NCBI GenBank assembly: GCA_963806395.1 | Contig: CAWDYI010000016.1 | Location: 129,032-193,031, forward strand | From: DASSUW01 sp963806395 | GTDB lineage: Bacteria; Actinomycetota; Thermoleophilia; Solirubrobacterales; Solirubrobacteraceae | Direction of reading: 5' to 3' | DNA length: 64,000 bases | In this document: positions 1 to 10,335 of the stretch, piece by piece | Layout of the letters: every line of letters starts with the position of its first letter | Numbering within the stretch: position 1 is the first letter of the stretch | Translations under genes and position numbers: made by a program | The notes under the pieces: generated by a model | Told to the model about the DNA's origin: nothing | The model's input: the letters and a program-made list of their open reading frames with translations, nothing else | Database searches by the model: none

Positions 1-1200
1 GTCGGCGAGCACCGTGTCGACCCGTCCGACGTGCCGCTCGACGGCGGCGACGACGTCCTCGACCTGGAAGGCGATCGACTCCAGCGCCGCCCGCGCGAGC
101 GCCGGCCGCCGGCTTCCAAACGTCAGGCCGCTGATCGTGCCGGACGCGCCGTCGTCCCACCACGGCGCTCCCAGCCCACCGAACGCGGGCACGATGTGGA
201 TGCCATCGCTGTCCCGCGCCGCCTCGGCCATCAGCTCATCCGGCGTCGCGCCGAGGAGCTCGCCCAGCCACACCAGCGTCGCGCCGCTCGACCGGATGTT
301 GCCCTCGAGGGCCCAGCGCGGCTGTCCGTCGTCCCAGGCAACCGTCAGGCAGACACCACCAGGCGCCTCGGCGCTCGGCTCGGCCAGGCTCATGATCGAC
401 GAGCCGGTCCCATAGGTCGCCTTCACGCGGCCCGGCCGCCAGCCGGCATGGGCGAACAGGGCGGCGTGCGAGTCGCCCATGACGGCGCCGACCGGGATCC
501 CGTCCTGCAGTGGTGGCAGGTGCTTGACCCCGGGGAACGGGCCCGTCGACGCGACCACTTGCGGGAGCACCTCGGCCGGGACCTCGAAGAGGTCGAGCAG
601 CCGCTGGTCCCAGGCCCGCGCGCGCACGTCGAGCAGCTGGGTCCGTGACGCGTTCCCGACCTCGATCAGGTGCTCCCCGCAGAACCGGCTGAGCAGCCAG
701 GAGTCGACGGTGCCGAGGCACAGCTCGCCCGTGCGGCTCCTCGTGCGGCCGGGGTCGTACTCGTCAAGGAGCCAGCGCGCCTTGAGCGCCGAGAACATCG
801 GGTCGAGCGGGAGCCCGCTCACGGTGCGGACGAGCTCGCCCACACCCTCGGCGCGCAGCCGCAGGCAGTTCCCGGCGGTCCGCTGGTCCTGCCACGACAG
901 CATCGGACCGAGCGGCCGCCCGCTCGCGCGGTCCCACAGCAACAGCGACTCGCGCTGCGTACTGAACCCGATGCCGACCACGTTGGCCCGGTCGGCGCCC
1001 GTCACGCACTCATCGACGGCCGCCCTCACGCTGGAGAGGATGTCGGTCGCCGACTGCTCGACCCACCCGGGACGCGGGTGGTTCTGCGTCAGCGGCGCGC
1101 CGGCGCTCGCGACGATCGCGCCGGCCCGGTCGACGAGCAGCGCCTTCGTCGAGCTCGTCCCCTGGTCGATCGCGAGGACGAGCGGCTCAGCCGCGGACAC
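1..1200 (-). CDS. FGGY-family carbohydrate kinase, 3' end cut by the window edge
   Basis: About 400 N-terminal residues are visible; the C-terminus lies beyond the left edge. The GTG start at 1200 places the phosphate-binding loop AIDQGTSSTKA near residues 9-19. WQDQRT near residue 100, YGTGSS near 260 and GLGAPWWDDGA near 340 follow, all typical of FGGY sugar kinases with an ASKHA fold. The DQGTSS form is closest to glycerol kinases, but substrate cannot be read from this. It overlaps the transketolase C-subunit stop by 14 bases, so it is co-translated with a split transketolase. Such trios phosphorylate a ketose and then cleave it; the apulose route (AptK with AptA/AptB) is one known example. 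The family is certain and the substrate is open. Confidence 0.9.
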   Translation of the reverse strand, partial: MSAAEPLVLAIDQGTSSTKALLVDRAGAIVASAGAPLTQNHPRPGWVEQSATDILSSVRAAVDECVTGADRANVVGIGFSTQRESLLLWDRASGRPLGPMLSWQDQRTAGNCLRLRAEGVGELVRTVSGLPLDPMFSALKARWLLDEYDPGRTRSRTGELCLGTVDSWLLSRFCGEHLIEVGNASRTQLLDVRARAWDQRLLDLFEVPAEVLPQVVASTGPFPGVKHLPPLQDGIPVGAVMGDSHAALFAHAGWRPGRVKATYGTGSSIMSLAEPSAEAPGGVCLTVAWDDGQPRWALEGNIRSSGATLVWLGELLGATPDELMAEAARDSDGIHIVPAFGGLGAPWWDDGASGTISGLTFGSRRPALARAALESIAFQVEDVVAAVERHVGRVDTVLAD

Positions 1201-2152
1201 GCTGCAGCACCGCCTGTACCGCGTCGGCGATCCCGCGAACGGTGAGCCCGAAGTGGTCGAGCAGGAAGTCGGTGCTCCCGGTCGGCGCGAACTCGCCGCG
1301 GATGCCGAGTATGCGCATCGGCACGGGATTGTGCTCCACGACGAGGCTCGCCACCGCGGCGCCCAACCCGCCGCTCACCGTGGCCTCCTCCGCAGTGACG
1401 ATCGCGCCGGTCTCGCGCGCCGCCGCGAGGACGGCCTCTTCGTCGAGGGGATCGACGAATGCCATGTTGAGCACACGGACTTCGATGCCGTCCTTGCGCA
1501 GCTCGTCCGCGGCCCGCAGCGAGCGCGACACCATCGTCCCGACGGCGATGATCGTCGCGTCGTCGCCCTCAGCGAGGCGGATGGCCCGACCGGGCTCGAA
1601 CGGAGCGCCTTCGGGCGTGACCTCCGGCACCTTGAAACGCGGGACGCGCATGTAGCTCGGGCCGGCCGCCGTGGCGGCCCAGCGCACCGCCGCCCGGGTC
1701 TGCGCCGGATCGGCCGGGACGATGACCGGCAGGTCTGCGACCGCCCGCAACCACGACAGGTCCTCGATCGAGTGATGGGTCGGACCGAGCTCGCCGTAGG
1801 CCATGCCCGGGCTCTGACCGCACAGCACGACACGGACGTTGCTGTAGGCGACGTCGGCCTTGATCTGCTCGAGCGCCCGGGCGGTGAGGAACGGCGCCGC
1901 GGCGGAGACGAACGGAATCAGGCCACCGTTCGCCAGGCCGGCGCCGACGCCGACGAGGTCCTGCTCGGCGATGCCAACGTTGATCAGCCGCTCCGGGAAC
2001 TCCTCGCCGAACGCGACGAGGTTGCTCGAGCCCACGGAGTCGTTGCAGACGGCGACGATCCGATCATCCTCGCGCGCGAGCGCGATCAGCTCGTCGGCAA
2101 ACGCCTTGCGACAGTCGTAGGTCTGGCTGTCGACGGTGATCTGCTGTGTCAT
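1187..2152 (-). CDS. transketolase, C-terminal subunit
   Basis: This 321-residue protein carries the pyrimidine-binding and C-terminal domains of transketolase, as in split transketolases and the AptB type. The start ATG at 2152 (MTQQITVDSQTYDCRKAF) overlaps the stop of the N-terminal subunit by four bases (ATGA). Visible motifs include VGIAEQDLVGVGAGLANGG around residues 60-80, which supplies the glutamate that activates thiamine diphosphate, and GELGPTHHSIEDLSWLRA near 125-140. It should pair with the upstream gene product to form one cytosolic ThDP enzyme transferring two-carbon units. Together with the downstream FGGY kinase, this suggests a dedicated sugar catabolic route and not housekeeping pentose phosphate metabolism. 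Confidence 0.93.
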   Translation of the reverse strand: MTQQITVDSQTYDCRKAFADELIALAREDDRIVAVCNDSVGSSNLVAFGEEFPERLINVGIAEQDLVGVGAGLANGGLIPFVSAAAPFLTARALEQIKADVAYSNVRVVLCGQSPGMAYGELGPTHHSIEDLSWLRAVADLPVIVPADPAQTRAAVRWAATAAGPSYMRVPRFKVPEVTPEGAPFEPGRAIRLAEGDDATIIAVGTMVSRSLRAADELRKDGIEVRVLNMAFVDPLDEEAVLAAARETGAIVTAEEATVSGGLGAAVASLVVEHNPVPMRILGIRGEFAPTGSTDFLLDHFGLTVRGIADAVQAVLQRVRG

Positions 2153-3039
2153 CGAGACAGCTCCTGGAGCGCCGCCTGCACCTGGGCGGCGTCGGGGACC
2201 TTGTGGTGCCACTCCGTGCGGTCTTCCATGAACGAGACGCCCTTGCCCTTGATCGTGTTGGCGATCACGACGACGGGCATGCCGGTCGTCGAGGGCGCGA
2301 AGGCGTCCAGCAGTCCCTCGTGGTCGTGACCGTCCACGTCACGGATCTCGAACCCGAAGCTCCGCCACTTGTCGCCGAGTGGCTCGAGCTGCTTGGTCTC
2401 TTCGGTGCGGGCCCCTTGCTGCAGGCGGTTGCGGTCGACGACCGCCGTGAGCGAGTCGAGGTCGTAGTGTGCCGCCGTCATCGCCGCCTCCCAGTTGCTG
2501 CCCTCCTGCAGCTCTCCATCGCCGAGAACGACGAAGGTGCGGTAGCTCGCGTCGCGCAGTTGCGCCGCGAGCGCGCATCCGACGGCAACCGGGAACCCGT
2601 GACCGAGCGGGCCGGTGTTGGTCTCCACCCCGGGCACCTTGGTCCGGTTGGGATGACCGTTCAGCTCCGACAGCGGCGCCATGAACGTCGCGAGCTTGGA
2701 CCGCGGGAAGAAGCCGCATTGCGCCAGGGTCGCGTAGAGGGCTCCGGCGCAATGGCCTTTGCTGAGGATGAACCGATCGCGATCCGGGCGCGCGGGCTCC
2801 GTGGGGTCGATGTTCAGGACGGCGCCGAACAACGTGACGAGGATGTCGGTCACCGAGAGGTCCCCGCCGATGTGGCCCATCTGAGCGCGATCGATCATCG
2901 TCACGATCGCGCGGCGAACCTCCTTCGCGAGCCCCTGCAGGAGCTCCGCCTTCCCCTCGCCGGCACGCTCCAGGCCGGTCCGGAAGGCAGCCCAGTCCTT
3001 GGCCGCCACATGATCTGCTGTCAACACCTGAATACCCAT
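2149..3039 (-). CDS. transketolase, N-terminal (ThDP diphosphate-binding) subunit
   Basis: The 296-residue product has the transketolase N-domain: KGHCAGALYATLAQ near residue 90, GPLGHGFPVAVGCAL near 135, and the ThDP/Mg motif GDGELQEGSNWEAAM through VVDRN near 165-195. I chose ATG 3039 (MGIQVLTADHV); the frame stays open to 3099, but the residues before 3039 do not look like protein. No strong Shine-Dalgarno precedes it. A TTGACA/TACGGT promoter lies 30-55 bases upstream, and an inverted repeat covers the start codon. It is first gene of an operon with the C-subunit and the sugar kinase. Confidence 0.92.
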   Translation of the reverse strand: MGIQVLTADHVAAKDWAAFRTGLERAGEGKAELLQGLAKEVRRAIVTMIDRAQMGHIGGDLSVTDILVTLFGAVLNIDPTEPARPDRDRFILSKGHCAGALYATLAQCGFFPRSKLATFMAPLSELNGHPNRTKVPGVETNTGPLGHGFPVAVGCALAAQLRDASYRTFVVLGDGELQEGSNWEAAMTAAHYDLDSLTAVVDRNRLQQGARTEETKQLEPLGDKWRSFGFEIRDVDGHDHEGLLDAFAPSTTGMPVVVIANTIKGKGVSFMEDRTEWHHKVPDAAQVQAALQELSR

Positions 3040-3051
3040 TCGTTTATGAAT
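3038..3051 (-). promoter_or_regulatory. inverted repeat over the transketolase start codon
   Basis: On the plus strand the bases read ATTC, six spacer bases, then GAAT, a perfect 4+4 dyad. It covers the start codon and the base run just upstream, downstream of the predicted promoter. A repressor site is possible, but no regulator gene is adjacent inside the window, and a short dyad can occur by chance. Confidence 0.3.
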
Positions 3052-3067
3052 TGATAGTCGCGCGACG

Positions 3068-3095
3068 ACCGTACCGCAAATCGGCGAGCTGTCAA
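3068..3095 (-). promoter_or_regulatory. sigma70-type promoter of the transketolase-kinase operon
   Basis: Read on the minus strand, a consensus -35 TTGACA (3095-3090) is followed after 16 bases by a -10-like TACGGT (3073-3068). The leader would be roughly 25 bases before the ATG at 3039. The -35 box is perfect and the -10 box is only fair. Confidence 0.5.
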
Positions 3096-3139
3096 GCAAC
3101 GAAGAAGGGAGCCCGCCGGCTGCCGCCGAGGGTGATCGG

Positions 3140-3161
3140 GTCGCGCGCGTGCGCGCGCGAC
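3140..3161 (-). terminator. GC hairpin downstream of the hyuB gene
   Basis: GTCGCGCGCG and CGCGCGCGAC form a perfect 10-base-pair stem with a TG at the centre, starting about 34 bases after the hyuB stop. There is no T-rich tail, so it would be an atypical actinobacterial terminator. It separates the amide operon from the transketolase operon on the same strand. Confidence 0.4.
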
Positions 3162-3194
3162 AACCCTTGGCCCGCGGCAGCGGAGCCGGGGTTG

Positions 3195-5144
3195 CTACCA
3201 GTGCGCGACGGCGCGGCGGGCGAGCATCGCGCGGAACTGCTCGGTCGTGCGCGGGAACAGCTGGCCGCTGCCCCAGTCGAGGATGACCCCGTAGCGGCGG
3301 ATCGCGTCGAAGACGTCCACGTCGCCGGAGCGATAGCGCTGGGCGACGGACTCGGGATCCTCGGCCAGCCAGCCGCGACGCGCTGCCCCGATCTGCGCGC
3401 GCTCGCGCTCGCTCGCCTCCGCATCGACCTCGTAGTGCGCCAGCTCGGCGTCGACGGCGCGGACGACGACGCCGTAGTCCTTGCGCGCGCGCTCGGCGGT
3501 GACGTAACCGTCGGCGACATCGTCGCGGACAGCGGCCGGGTCGCGCTCCAGCGGATCGCCGAACCCTCCGCCGCCGGCGGAGGGGCGCGTGAAGGCGTCG
3601 CCCGGCTTGACCGGCACGTTGGAGAACACCGCCCCCAGGAATTCGTCGTTGAGCCAGACCCCGTGCGGGTACGAGGGCAGCCCGCCCTCGATGCCCCAGG
3701 TGACCGAGCGTGCGCGGTCGCAGCAGTACGACATCACCGTGCCGCGCACGTCGGTCAGCCGGCCGCCCTTGCGCACACCGCAGCCGCCGCGCCAGCGACC
3801 GGGCCCGCCGGTGTCAGGCAGGATCTCGTGCCCGCTGGTGACGACGGGCGAGAGCCGCTCCTGGCCCTCCAGCGGCTGGACCGCGAGCCCGACGCCGAAC
3901 ACGGGTGAGGTCGCGTTCGCGCCGTCGCGGCCGTTGCGCCCACCCCAGCCGCCGGCCATCCAGTCGTACCACATGAAGATCGAGTCACCCTCGCGACGCG
4001 TGTCGGTGCCGCCGACCAGCAGGTACTCGAGATTGAACGATGCGGCCATCGCGCGCTCGGGCATGACCTGCGACCACAGCTCGAAGATCGCGTTCATGAT
4101 CTTCTCGTACGGCCCGGAGCAGAAGCCCGTGACCGCGGTCGGCCATGCGGCGTTGACGCAGCTACCCGGCGGGCCGAGCTCGACCTCGAGCGCCCGGTAG
4201 AAGCCGGAGTTCAGGGGCACGTCCGGGAAGAAGGTCTTGGTGCCCGCGACCACGCCGGAGAAGCTCGCGCCGAAGCCGGAGTTGAGGAACGTGCCCACGG
4301 CCGGATGCGACCCGGACAGGTCGTAGCGCGCGGTGTCGCCGTCGATCGTGAGCTTCACCCGCACGGGGACGAGGCCCTCGCCCACGGCCGGGTCGTAGTC
4401 GATGTAGTCCTCGGTCTCCCACGTACCGTCCGGCAGCTCGGCGAGCCGCCGGCGCGTGAGCCGCTCGACGTAGTCCTGCACCTCGCCGAACGCGGTCACG
4501 ACCGTGTCGCGGCCGTACTTCGCCACGAGCCGGAGGATCTCGCGCTCGGCGACGGCCGTCGCCTCGACCTGCGCCATGCAGTCGCCCTCGGCGTCGTCGG
4601 GCGCGCGCGTGTTGGAGACGATCATGCGCACGATGTCGCGCCGGTAGACGCCCTCGTCGTAGATCCGCACCGGCGGGATCCGGACCCCTTCGCCGAAGTG
4701 GTCGCGCGCACTGACGTCGAACGAGCCCGGCACGCTGCCGCCCATGTCGGCCCAGTGGCCGTTGGACTCGGCCAGGCACAGCAGCTCGCCCTCGTGATAG
4801 ATCGGGCGCACGATCCGGACGTCGTTGAAGTGGGTGCCGCCCAGGTACGGGTCGTTGACGGCGAACACGTCCCCCGGGCGCATCTCGCCCGCGAACGCGT
4901 CGACGACCGCGCGCGCCGTCAGGTGCAGGGTCCCGACGTGGACCGCGATGTCCTGGCTGCCCTGCATGATCGTGTTGCCCTCGGGGTCGCAGAGCGCGCT
5001 CGAGAAGTCGCGCGAGTAGATCACGAACGAGTGGCAGGTCCGCAGGATCTGCTCGGCCATCGCGTCGACGATCGTGCTGAATGCGTTCTTGAGGACCTCG
5101 AAGGTGACCGGGTCGAGCGTCTGCTGCTGCTGGTGCGCCGTCAT
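3195..5144 (-). CDS. hyuB: hydantoinase B / oxoprolinase-type subunit (HyuB)
   Basis: A 649-residue HyuB protein. It starts at ATG 5144, overlapping the hyuA stop by four bases. Family hallmarks are DPVTFEVLKNAFSTIVDAM at the N-terminus, NDPYLGGTHFNDV near residue 95, NGHWADMGG near 130, and a C-terminal RDVADGYVTAERA region where related subunits are assembled. HyuA and HyuB together perform ATP-dependent hydrolysis of cyclic amides (N-methylhydantoin, 5-oxoproline, caprolactam); acetone and acetophenone carboxylases are relatives. Here the pair is the last in an eight-gene operon with Pxp proteins and a biotin carboxylase. The family is certain, but the substrate is inferred only from context. 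Confidence 0.93.
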   Translation of the reverse strand: MTAHQQQQTLDPVTFEVLKNAFSTIVDAMAEQILRTCHSFVIYSRDFSSALCDPEGNTIMQGSQDIAVHVGTLHLTARAVVDAFAGEMRPGDVFAVNDPYLGGTHFNDVRIVRPIYHEGELLCLAESNGHWADMGGSVPGSFDVSARDHFGEGVRIPPVRIYDEGVYRRDIVRMIVSNTRAPDDAEGDCMAQVEATAVAEREILRLVAKYGRDTVVTAFGEVQDYVERLTRRRLAELPDGTWETEDYIDYDPAVGEGLVPVRVKLTIDGDTARYDLSGSHPAVGTFLNSGFGASFSGVVAGTKTFFPDVPLNSGFYRALEVELGPPGSCVNAAWPTAVTGFCSGPYEKIMNAIFELWSQVMPERAMAASFNLEYLLVGGTDTRREGDSIFMWYDWMAGGWGGRNGRDGANATSPVFGVGLAVQPLEGQERLSPVVTSGHEILPDTGGPGRWRGGCGVRKGGRLTDVRGTVMSYCCDRARSVTWGIEGGLPSYPHGVWLNDEFLGAVFSNVPVKPGDAFTRPSAGGGGFGDPLERDPAAVRDDVADGYVTAERARKDYGVVVRAVDAELAHYEVDAEASERERAQIGAARRGWLAEDPESVAQRYRSGDVDVFDAIRRYGVILDWGSGQLFPRTTEQFRAMLARRAVAHW

Positions 5145-7177
5145 GCGTCCGCCTCCAGGTCGATCGTCATCCGGATGTTCAGCCACTCGTCGACCTGCGC
5201 GTGCACGCCCGGCGGGACGAGCACGGTCGAGTCGAGCTGCTCGACCACGGCCGGGCCCTCGAAGACCGCGCCGGCGGGGAGCTCCGAGCGCCGGTAGACC
5301 GGGGTGTCCAGCGCGCCGGCCGTCCCGAAGCGGACCATCCGCGTAGCGGCCGGCTCGGGCATCGCGCCGCCGCTGTCGTGCCGCGCCAGCTCTGCCTTCT
5401 GGGTGCGCCCGACGGCGCGCAGGTTGAGCCGGTACAGCTCGACGGGGCTGCCGTCGCGGCGGTAGGAGTGCTCGCGCTCGTGCTCGGCGTGGAAGGCCGC
5501 CACCAGGTCGTCGAGCGAACGCACCGTCCCCGCTACGGACACCGCGATCGACCGCCACTGGCCGGCGTAGCGCATGTCGACCGTGCGCTGGAGCTCCACC
5601 CGGTCGTCCGGGACGCCCTCGACGCCCATCCGCTCGCGCGCCTGCTCCTCGAGCGCGGCGAACTCGCGCTCCACGTCCGCCGGCTGGAGGTCGTCGGCCG
5701 TGCCGAGCAGGAGCGTGAAGAAGTCGTGCCGGATGTCGACGAGCAGGCAGCCGAGCGCCGACGTCGTGCCCGGGTTCGGCGGCACGAGCACGGCGGGGAT
5801 CGACAGCTCGCGCGCCAGCTCGGCGCCGTGCAGCGGCCCGGCGCCGCCGAAGCAGACGAGCACGAAGTCGCGCGGGTCGTAGCCGCGGCGGACGGAGATC
5901 AGGCGGATCGCGTCGGCCATGTTGGCGTTGGCCACCGCGACGACCGCCTCGGCGGCGTCGTGGAGCTCGAGTCCGAGCGGCTCGGCCACCGAGCGCCGCA
6001 GCGCATCGTCGGCACTCCCCGCGTCGAGCGTCATCGCGCCGTCGATCAGCGATGCGCCGAGCCGGCCGAGTACGAGGTTCGCGTCGGTGTTCGTGGGCTC
6101 CGTGCCGCCCTGCCCGTAGCACGCGGGGCCCGGCTCGGCGCCCGCCGACTGCGGCCCGTTGCGCAGCGAACCGGCGTCGTCGATCCACGCCAGCGAACCA
6201 CCGCCGGCGCCGATGGTGAGCACCTCGATGCTCGGGAAGCGGATCGGATAGCCGTACTGCACCGACCACTCGTTGGTGGTCGACGCCTCGCCCTCGTAGA
6301 CGAGCGAGATGTCGGTGCTCGTGCCGCCCATGTCGATCCCGATCGCGTTCTCGAAGCCACAGAGCGCTGCGATGTGGCGCGCGGCGATCGCGCCCGCGGC
6401 GATCCCGGAGCCGGCCAGCCGGACCGCCCAGCGGTCGGCGGTCTCGGGCGTCATCACGCCGCCGCCTGAGTGCAGGATCAGCAGGTCGCCACCGTAGCCG
6501 CCGCGCTCGAGCTCGCCCGCCAGGTCGCGCACGTAGCGGCCGACCAGCGGCTGCAGCACGGCGTTGGCGATCGTGGTCGAGAACCGCTCGTGCTCGAAGA
6601 TCTCCGGCAGCACGTCGCTCGACGTCGAGACCAGCACCTCCGGCAGCTCCTCCTCGAGGATCGCGCGCATCCGCTGCTCGTGCGCCGGGTTCGCGTAGGA
6701 GTTGATGAAGCACACGGCGACGGTCTTGACGCCGTGGCGGCCGAGCAGGCGCGCGACGGCGCGCGCGCCGTCCTCGTCGAGCGGCTCGAGCACGTCGCCC
6801 GCGTAGTCGATCCGCTCGGCGACCTCGAACCGGTGGCGGCGCGGGATCGGAGGTGGGGCGACGTCCTCATAGGCGTCCCAGAGGTCCTCCTTGGTGCCGC
6901 GGCGGATCTCGATCACGTCGCGGAAGCCCCGCGTGGTGACCATCGCGGCCGGCGGGAAGCGGCGCGTGATCAGCGCGTTGGTCGCGACGGTCGTCCCGTG
7001 CGAGAACAGTGCCACCTGCGAGAGGTCGACCCCGGCCTGCTCCACCGCGGCCATCACGCCGCGCATCGGATCGCCGGTCGAGGGCACCTTGGCGACGCGC
7101 AGCTCGCCGCTCTCGCGCTCGAGCACGCAGATGTCGGTGAACGTGCCGCCGACGTCGACGGCGACGATGTCGGTCAC
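5141..7177 (-). CDS. hyuA: hydantoinase A / oxoprolinase-type ATPase subunit (HyuA)
   Basis: The 678-residue product begins at GTG 7177, giving VTDIVAVDVGGTFTD, the ATP-binding loop of the HyuA family. The GTG overlaps the stop of pxpC (GTGA). HGTTVATNALI near residue 65, TTRGFRDVIEIRRG near 85, GIDMGGTSTDISLV near 285 and GAGGGSLAWID near 325 mark the ASKHA-type core. Its C-terminal tail is typical, with EGPAVVEQLDSTVLVPPG near 640. It should activate the amide by phosphorylation, with HyuB as partner. Length and motifs are normal, unlike the damaged second copy near 47-49 kb. Confidence 0.94.
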   Translation of the reverse strand: MTDIVAVDVGGTFTDICVLERESGELRVAKVPSTGDPMRGVMAAVEQAGVDLSQVALFSHGTTVATNALITRRFPPAAMVTTRGFRDVIEIRRGTKEDLWDAYEDVAPPPIPRRHRFEVAERIDYAGDVLEPLDEDGARAVARLLGRHGVKTVAVCFINSYANPAHEQRMRAILEEELPEVLVSTSSDVLPEIFEHERFSTTIANAVLQPLVGRYVRDLAGELERGGYGGDLLILHSGGGVMTPETADRWAVRLAGSGIAAGAIAARHIAALCGFENAIGIDMGGTSTDISLVYEGEASTTNEWSVQYGYPIRFPSIEVLTIGAGGGSLAWIDDAGSLRNGPQSAGAEPGPACYGQGGTEPTNTDANLVLGRLGASLIDGAMTLDAGSADDALRRSVAEPLGLELHDAAEAVVAVANANMADAIRLISVRRGYDPRDFVLVCFGGAGPLHGAELARELSIPAVLVPPNPGTTSALGCLLVDIRHDFFTLLLGTADDLQPADVEREFAALEEQARERMGVEGVPDDRVELQRTVDMRYAGQWRSIAVSVAGTVRSLDDLVAAFHAEHEREHSYRRDGSPVELYRLNLRAVGRTQKAELARHDSGGAMPEPAATRMVRFGTAGALDTPVYRRSELPAGAVFEGPAVVEQLDSTVLVPPGVHAQVDEWLNIRMTIDLEADA

Positions 7178-8136
7178 GGACGCACCTCCTCGAGGCGGGC
7201 GCTGCGCTCGGCACGCACGGCGAGTGCGGTGTCGAGGTCGACCGGGGCGAACCGGGTCTTCGACCCCGGCGCGGACTGGGCGATCGCGTCCAGGTCGGCG
7301 CTGATGACGGTCGCGATCATCGCGTAGCCGCCGCCGGAGACGGCATCGCGGTGCAGCACGATCGGCTCCACGCCGCCGGGCACCTGGATCGACCCGATCG
7401 GGTACGGGGCGTCGACGATGTTCGACGGGTCGCTGCCGGCCCCGAACGGCTGCTCGCGCTCGAGCAGCGCGAGCTGCGGGCCCTTGTAGCGGAAGCCGAC
7501 CCGGTCGGCGACCGGCGTGAGGGTCCAGGTCGCCTCCTCGAACGTGCGCCGACCCTCGGCGGTCAGCAGGTGGTCGTAGAGGCCCATCACCACGCGGATC
7601 TCGAGCTCCATCGCGAACGCCGGCCACAGCCGCTCGGGCACCGACGCGCCCGGCCGCGCGCCGTTCGGCGAGGGCCCCACGGACAGCGTGTCGCCGGCGA
7701 CCAGGGGCCGGCCCTCGAGCCCGCCCATCGCGCCGAGCGCGTAGGTCGATCGGCTGCCGAGCGTCTCCGGCACGTCGATCCCGCCGGCGACGGCGATGTA
7801 CAGCCGCGCTCCCGCCTTCAGGTGACCGAACGAGAGGGACGCTCCCGCCGGGACCGCGAAGGCGGTCCAGCGCGGCTGAGGCTCACCGTCCACGCGCGGC
7901 TCGAGCTCGGCGCCAGTGGCCGCCACGACGGCGTCCTCGCCGAACACCAGCTCCGGGCCCATGTAGGCGCACTCGAGCGCGGCCGCGCCGTCGGCGTTGC
8001 CGACCAGCCGGTTGGCGGCGATCAGCGAGAACTGGTCGAGGGCGCCCGACGGCGGCACGCCGACGTGGTAGTAGCCCTCGCGCCCGCGGTCCTGGATCGT
8101 CGTCGAGAGCCCGGGCTTGCGCACCTCAATCGGCAT
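7174..8136 (-). CDS. pxpC: PxpC / KipA-like carboxyltransferase-domain protein
   Basis: A 320-residue AHS2-domain protein beginning MPIEVRKPGLSTTIQDRGREGY, the family signature, followed by VPPSGALDQFSLIAANRLVGN and AVAGGIDVPETLGSRSTY. In E. coli and Bacillus, PxpA, PxpB and PxpC form ATP-dependent 5-oxoprolinase. The AHS1 and AHS2 domains are also the carboxyltransferase halves of urea carboxylase. Its start overlaps the PxpB stop by 11 bases. Because a biotin carboxylase and a biotin carrier sit in the same operon, a carboxyltransferase role is plausible here. Confidence 0.92.
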   Translation of the reverse strand: MPIEVRKPGLSTTIQDRGREGYYHVGVPPSGALDQFSLIAANRLVGNADGAAALECAYMGPELVFGEDAVVAATGAELEPRVDGEPQPRWTAFAVPAGASLSFGHLKAGARLYIAVAGGIDVPETLGSRSTYALGAMGGLEGRPLVAGDTLSVGPSPNGARPGASVPERLWPAFAMELEIRVVMGLYDHLLTAEGRRTFEEATWTLTPVADRVGFRYKGPQLALLEREQPFGAGSDPSNIVDAPYPIGSIQVPGGVEPIVLHRDAVSGGGYAMIATVISADLDAIAQSAPGSKTRFAPVDLDTALAVRAERSARLEEVRP

Positions 8137-9000
8137 TCAGCACCTCCAGCAACCGTGCGTTGTAGCCGTCGGGATCGGCGGCGAACTCCTCCGCGTGGAA
8201 GGTGACCGGGCGGCGCCGGATCGCGAGCCGGCCCGCCTCCGCGTCGGCGCGCAGCGCGTCATAGCGCTCGCGTTCGATCGGCGTGAACTTGACGATGTCG
8301 CCGGGCCGGAAGAAGCACACGAAGTCGCGGAAGTCGGGCAGCTCGCCGCGCGGGTCGTAGATCGGCGCCGGCGTGATGCCGAACATCTGGTAGCCGCCCG
8401 CGCCGCGGACGGAGTAGATGCAGCCGAAGCAGCCGCCGTGGCCGACCGTCAGCGCCGGCGTGTCGGTCCGCGGCCGCACGTACTTCGGGACCTCGAGCTG
8501 GCGGTCGCGCGGGACCATCTGGTACAGGAACGGCAGGCCCGCGACGAACCCGACCATCGACGCAAGCCACGGCGACTTCGAGTGCGCGTCGATGAACGCC
8601 TGCACGCTGTCGAAGCCGTTGACGCGGGCGGCGAACTCGAGGTCGGTCCCGTCCGGGTCCTGGTGCCGATCGCGGAAGCGCATGAGCGTCTCGTGCGTCC
8701 ACGGGTCGCCGTAGAGGACCGGGATCTCGACGATCCGGGTCTCGAGCTCGAAGCCGTGCGCGTCGCCGACCTCGGCCTCGATCGTGCGGGCGAGGTCGAG
8801 CAGCTCGCTCGGCGCCAGGCGGTCGGGGTCGAAGCGCACCTGGTAGGACGCGTTGGCGGGGCAGACGTCGAGCACGCCGTCGGGCCGGCGCTCGCGCAGC
8901 GCCGTCACGATCGCCATCGCCTTGAAGTAGGCCTGCAGGCTCATCTCCTCGGCGACCTCGACGAACAGGTGCTCGTCGGCGCCCCAGCTGTAGCGGGCGG

Positions 9001-9004
<4 letters not shown>
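8126..9004 (-). CDS. pxpB: PxpB / KipI-like carboxyltransferase-domain protein
   Basis: A 292-residue AHS1-domain protein. It starts at ATG 9004, overlapping the biotin carboxylase stop (ATGA). Recognisable segments are the N-terminal WGADEHLFVEVAEEM, VRFDPDRLAPSEL, VEIPVLYGD near residue 100, and GFVAGLPFLYQM near 155. GHGGCFGCIYSVRGAGGYQMFG near 200-220 matches the conserved GG-x-x-GIYP-x-x-SPGGW region, here cysteine-rich and divergent. The length exceeds the usual 220-240 residues of PxpB because of an extended C-terminal portion. It is the partner of PxpC in 5-oxoprolinase or in a split biotin-dependent carboxylase. Confidence 0.88.

Positions 9005-10331
<1,327 letters not shown>

Positions 10332-10335
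<4 letters not shown>

Noticed and set aside
479..2329. Plus-strand open frame of 616 codons
   Set aside because: It mirrors the kinase and transketolase genes; residues are arginine/serine rich with no domain, as expected for the opposite frame in high-GC DNA.
3038..3051. Transketolase dyad as a fourth LacI-block site
   Set aside because: It shares only A/T-rich parts, has no AATCGATTTG core and overlaps the start codon.
5147..6713. Open frame extending the hyuB reading frame upstream to 6713
   Set aside because: This part lies inside hyuA in another frame; hyuB starts at 5144 with an ATGA overlap.
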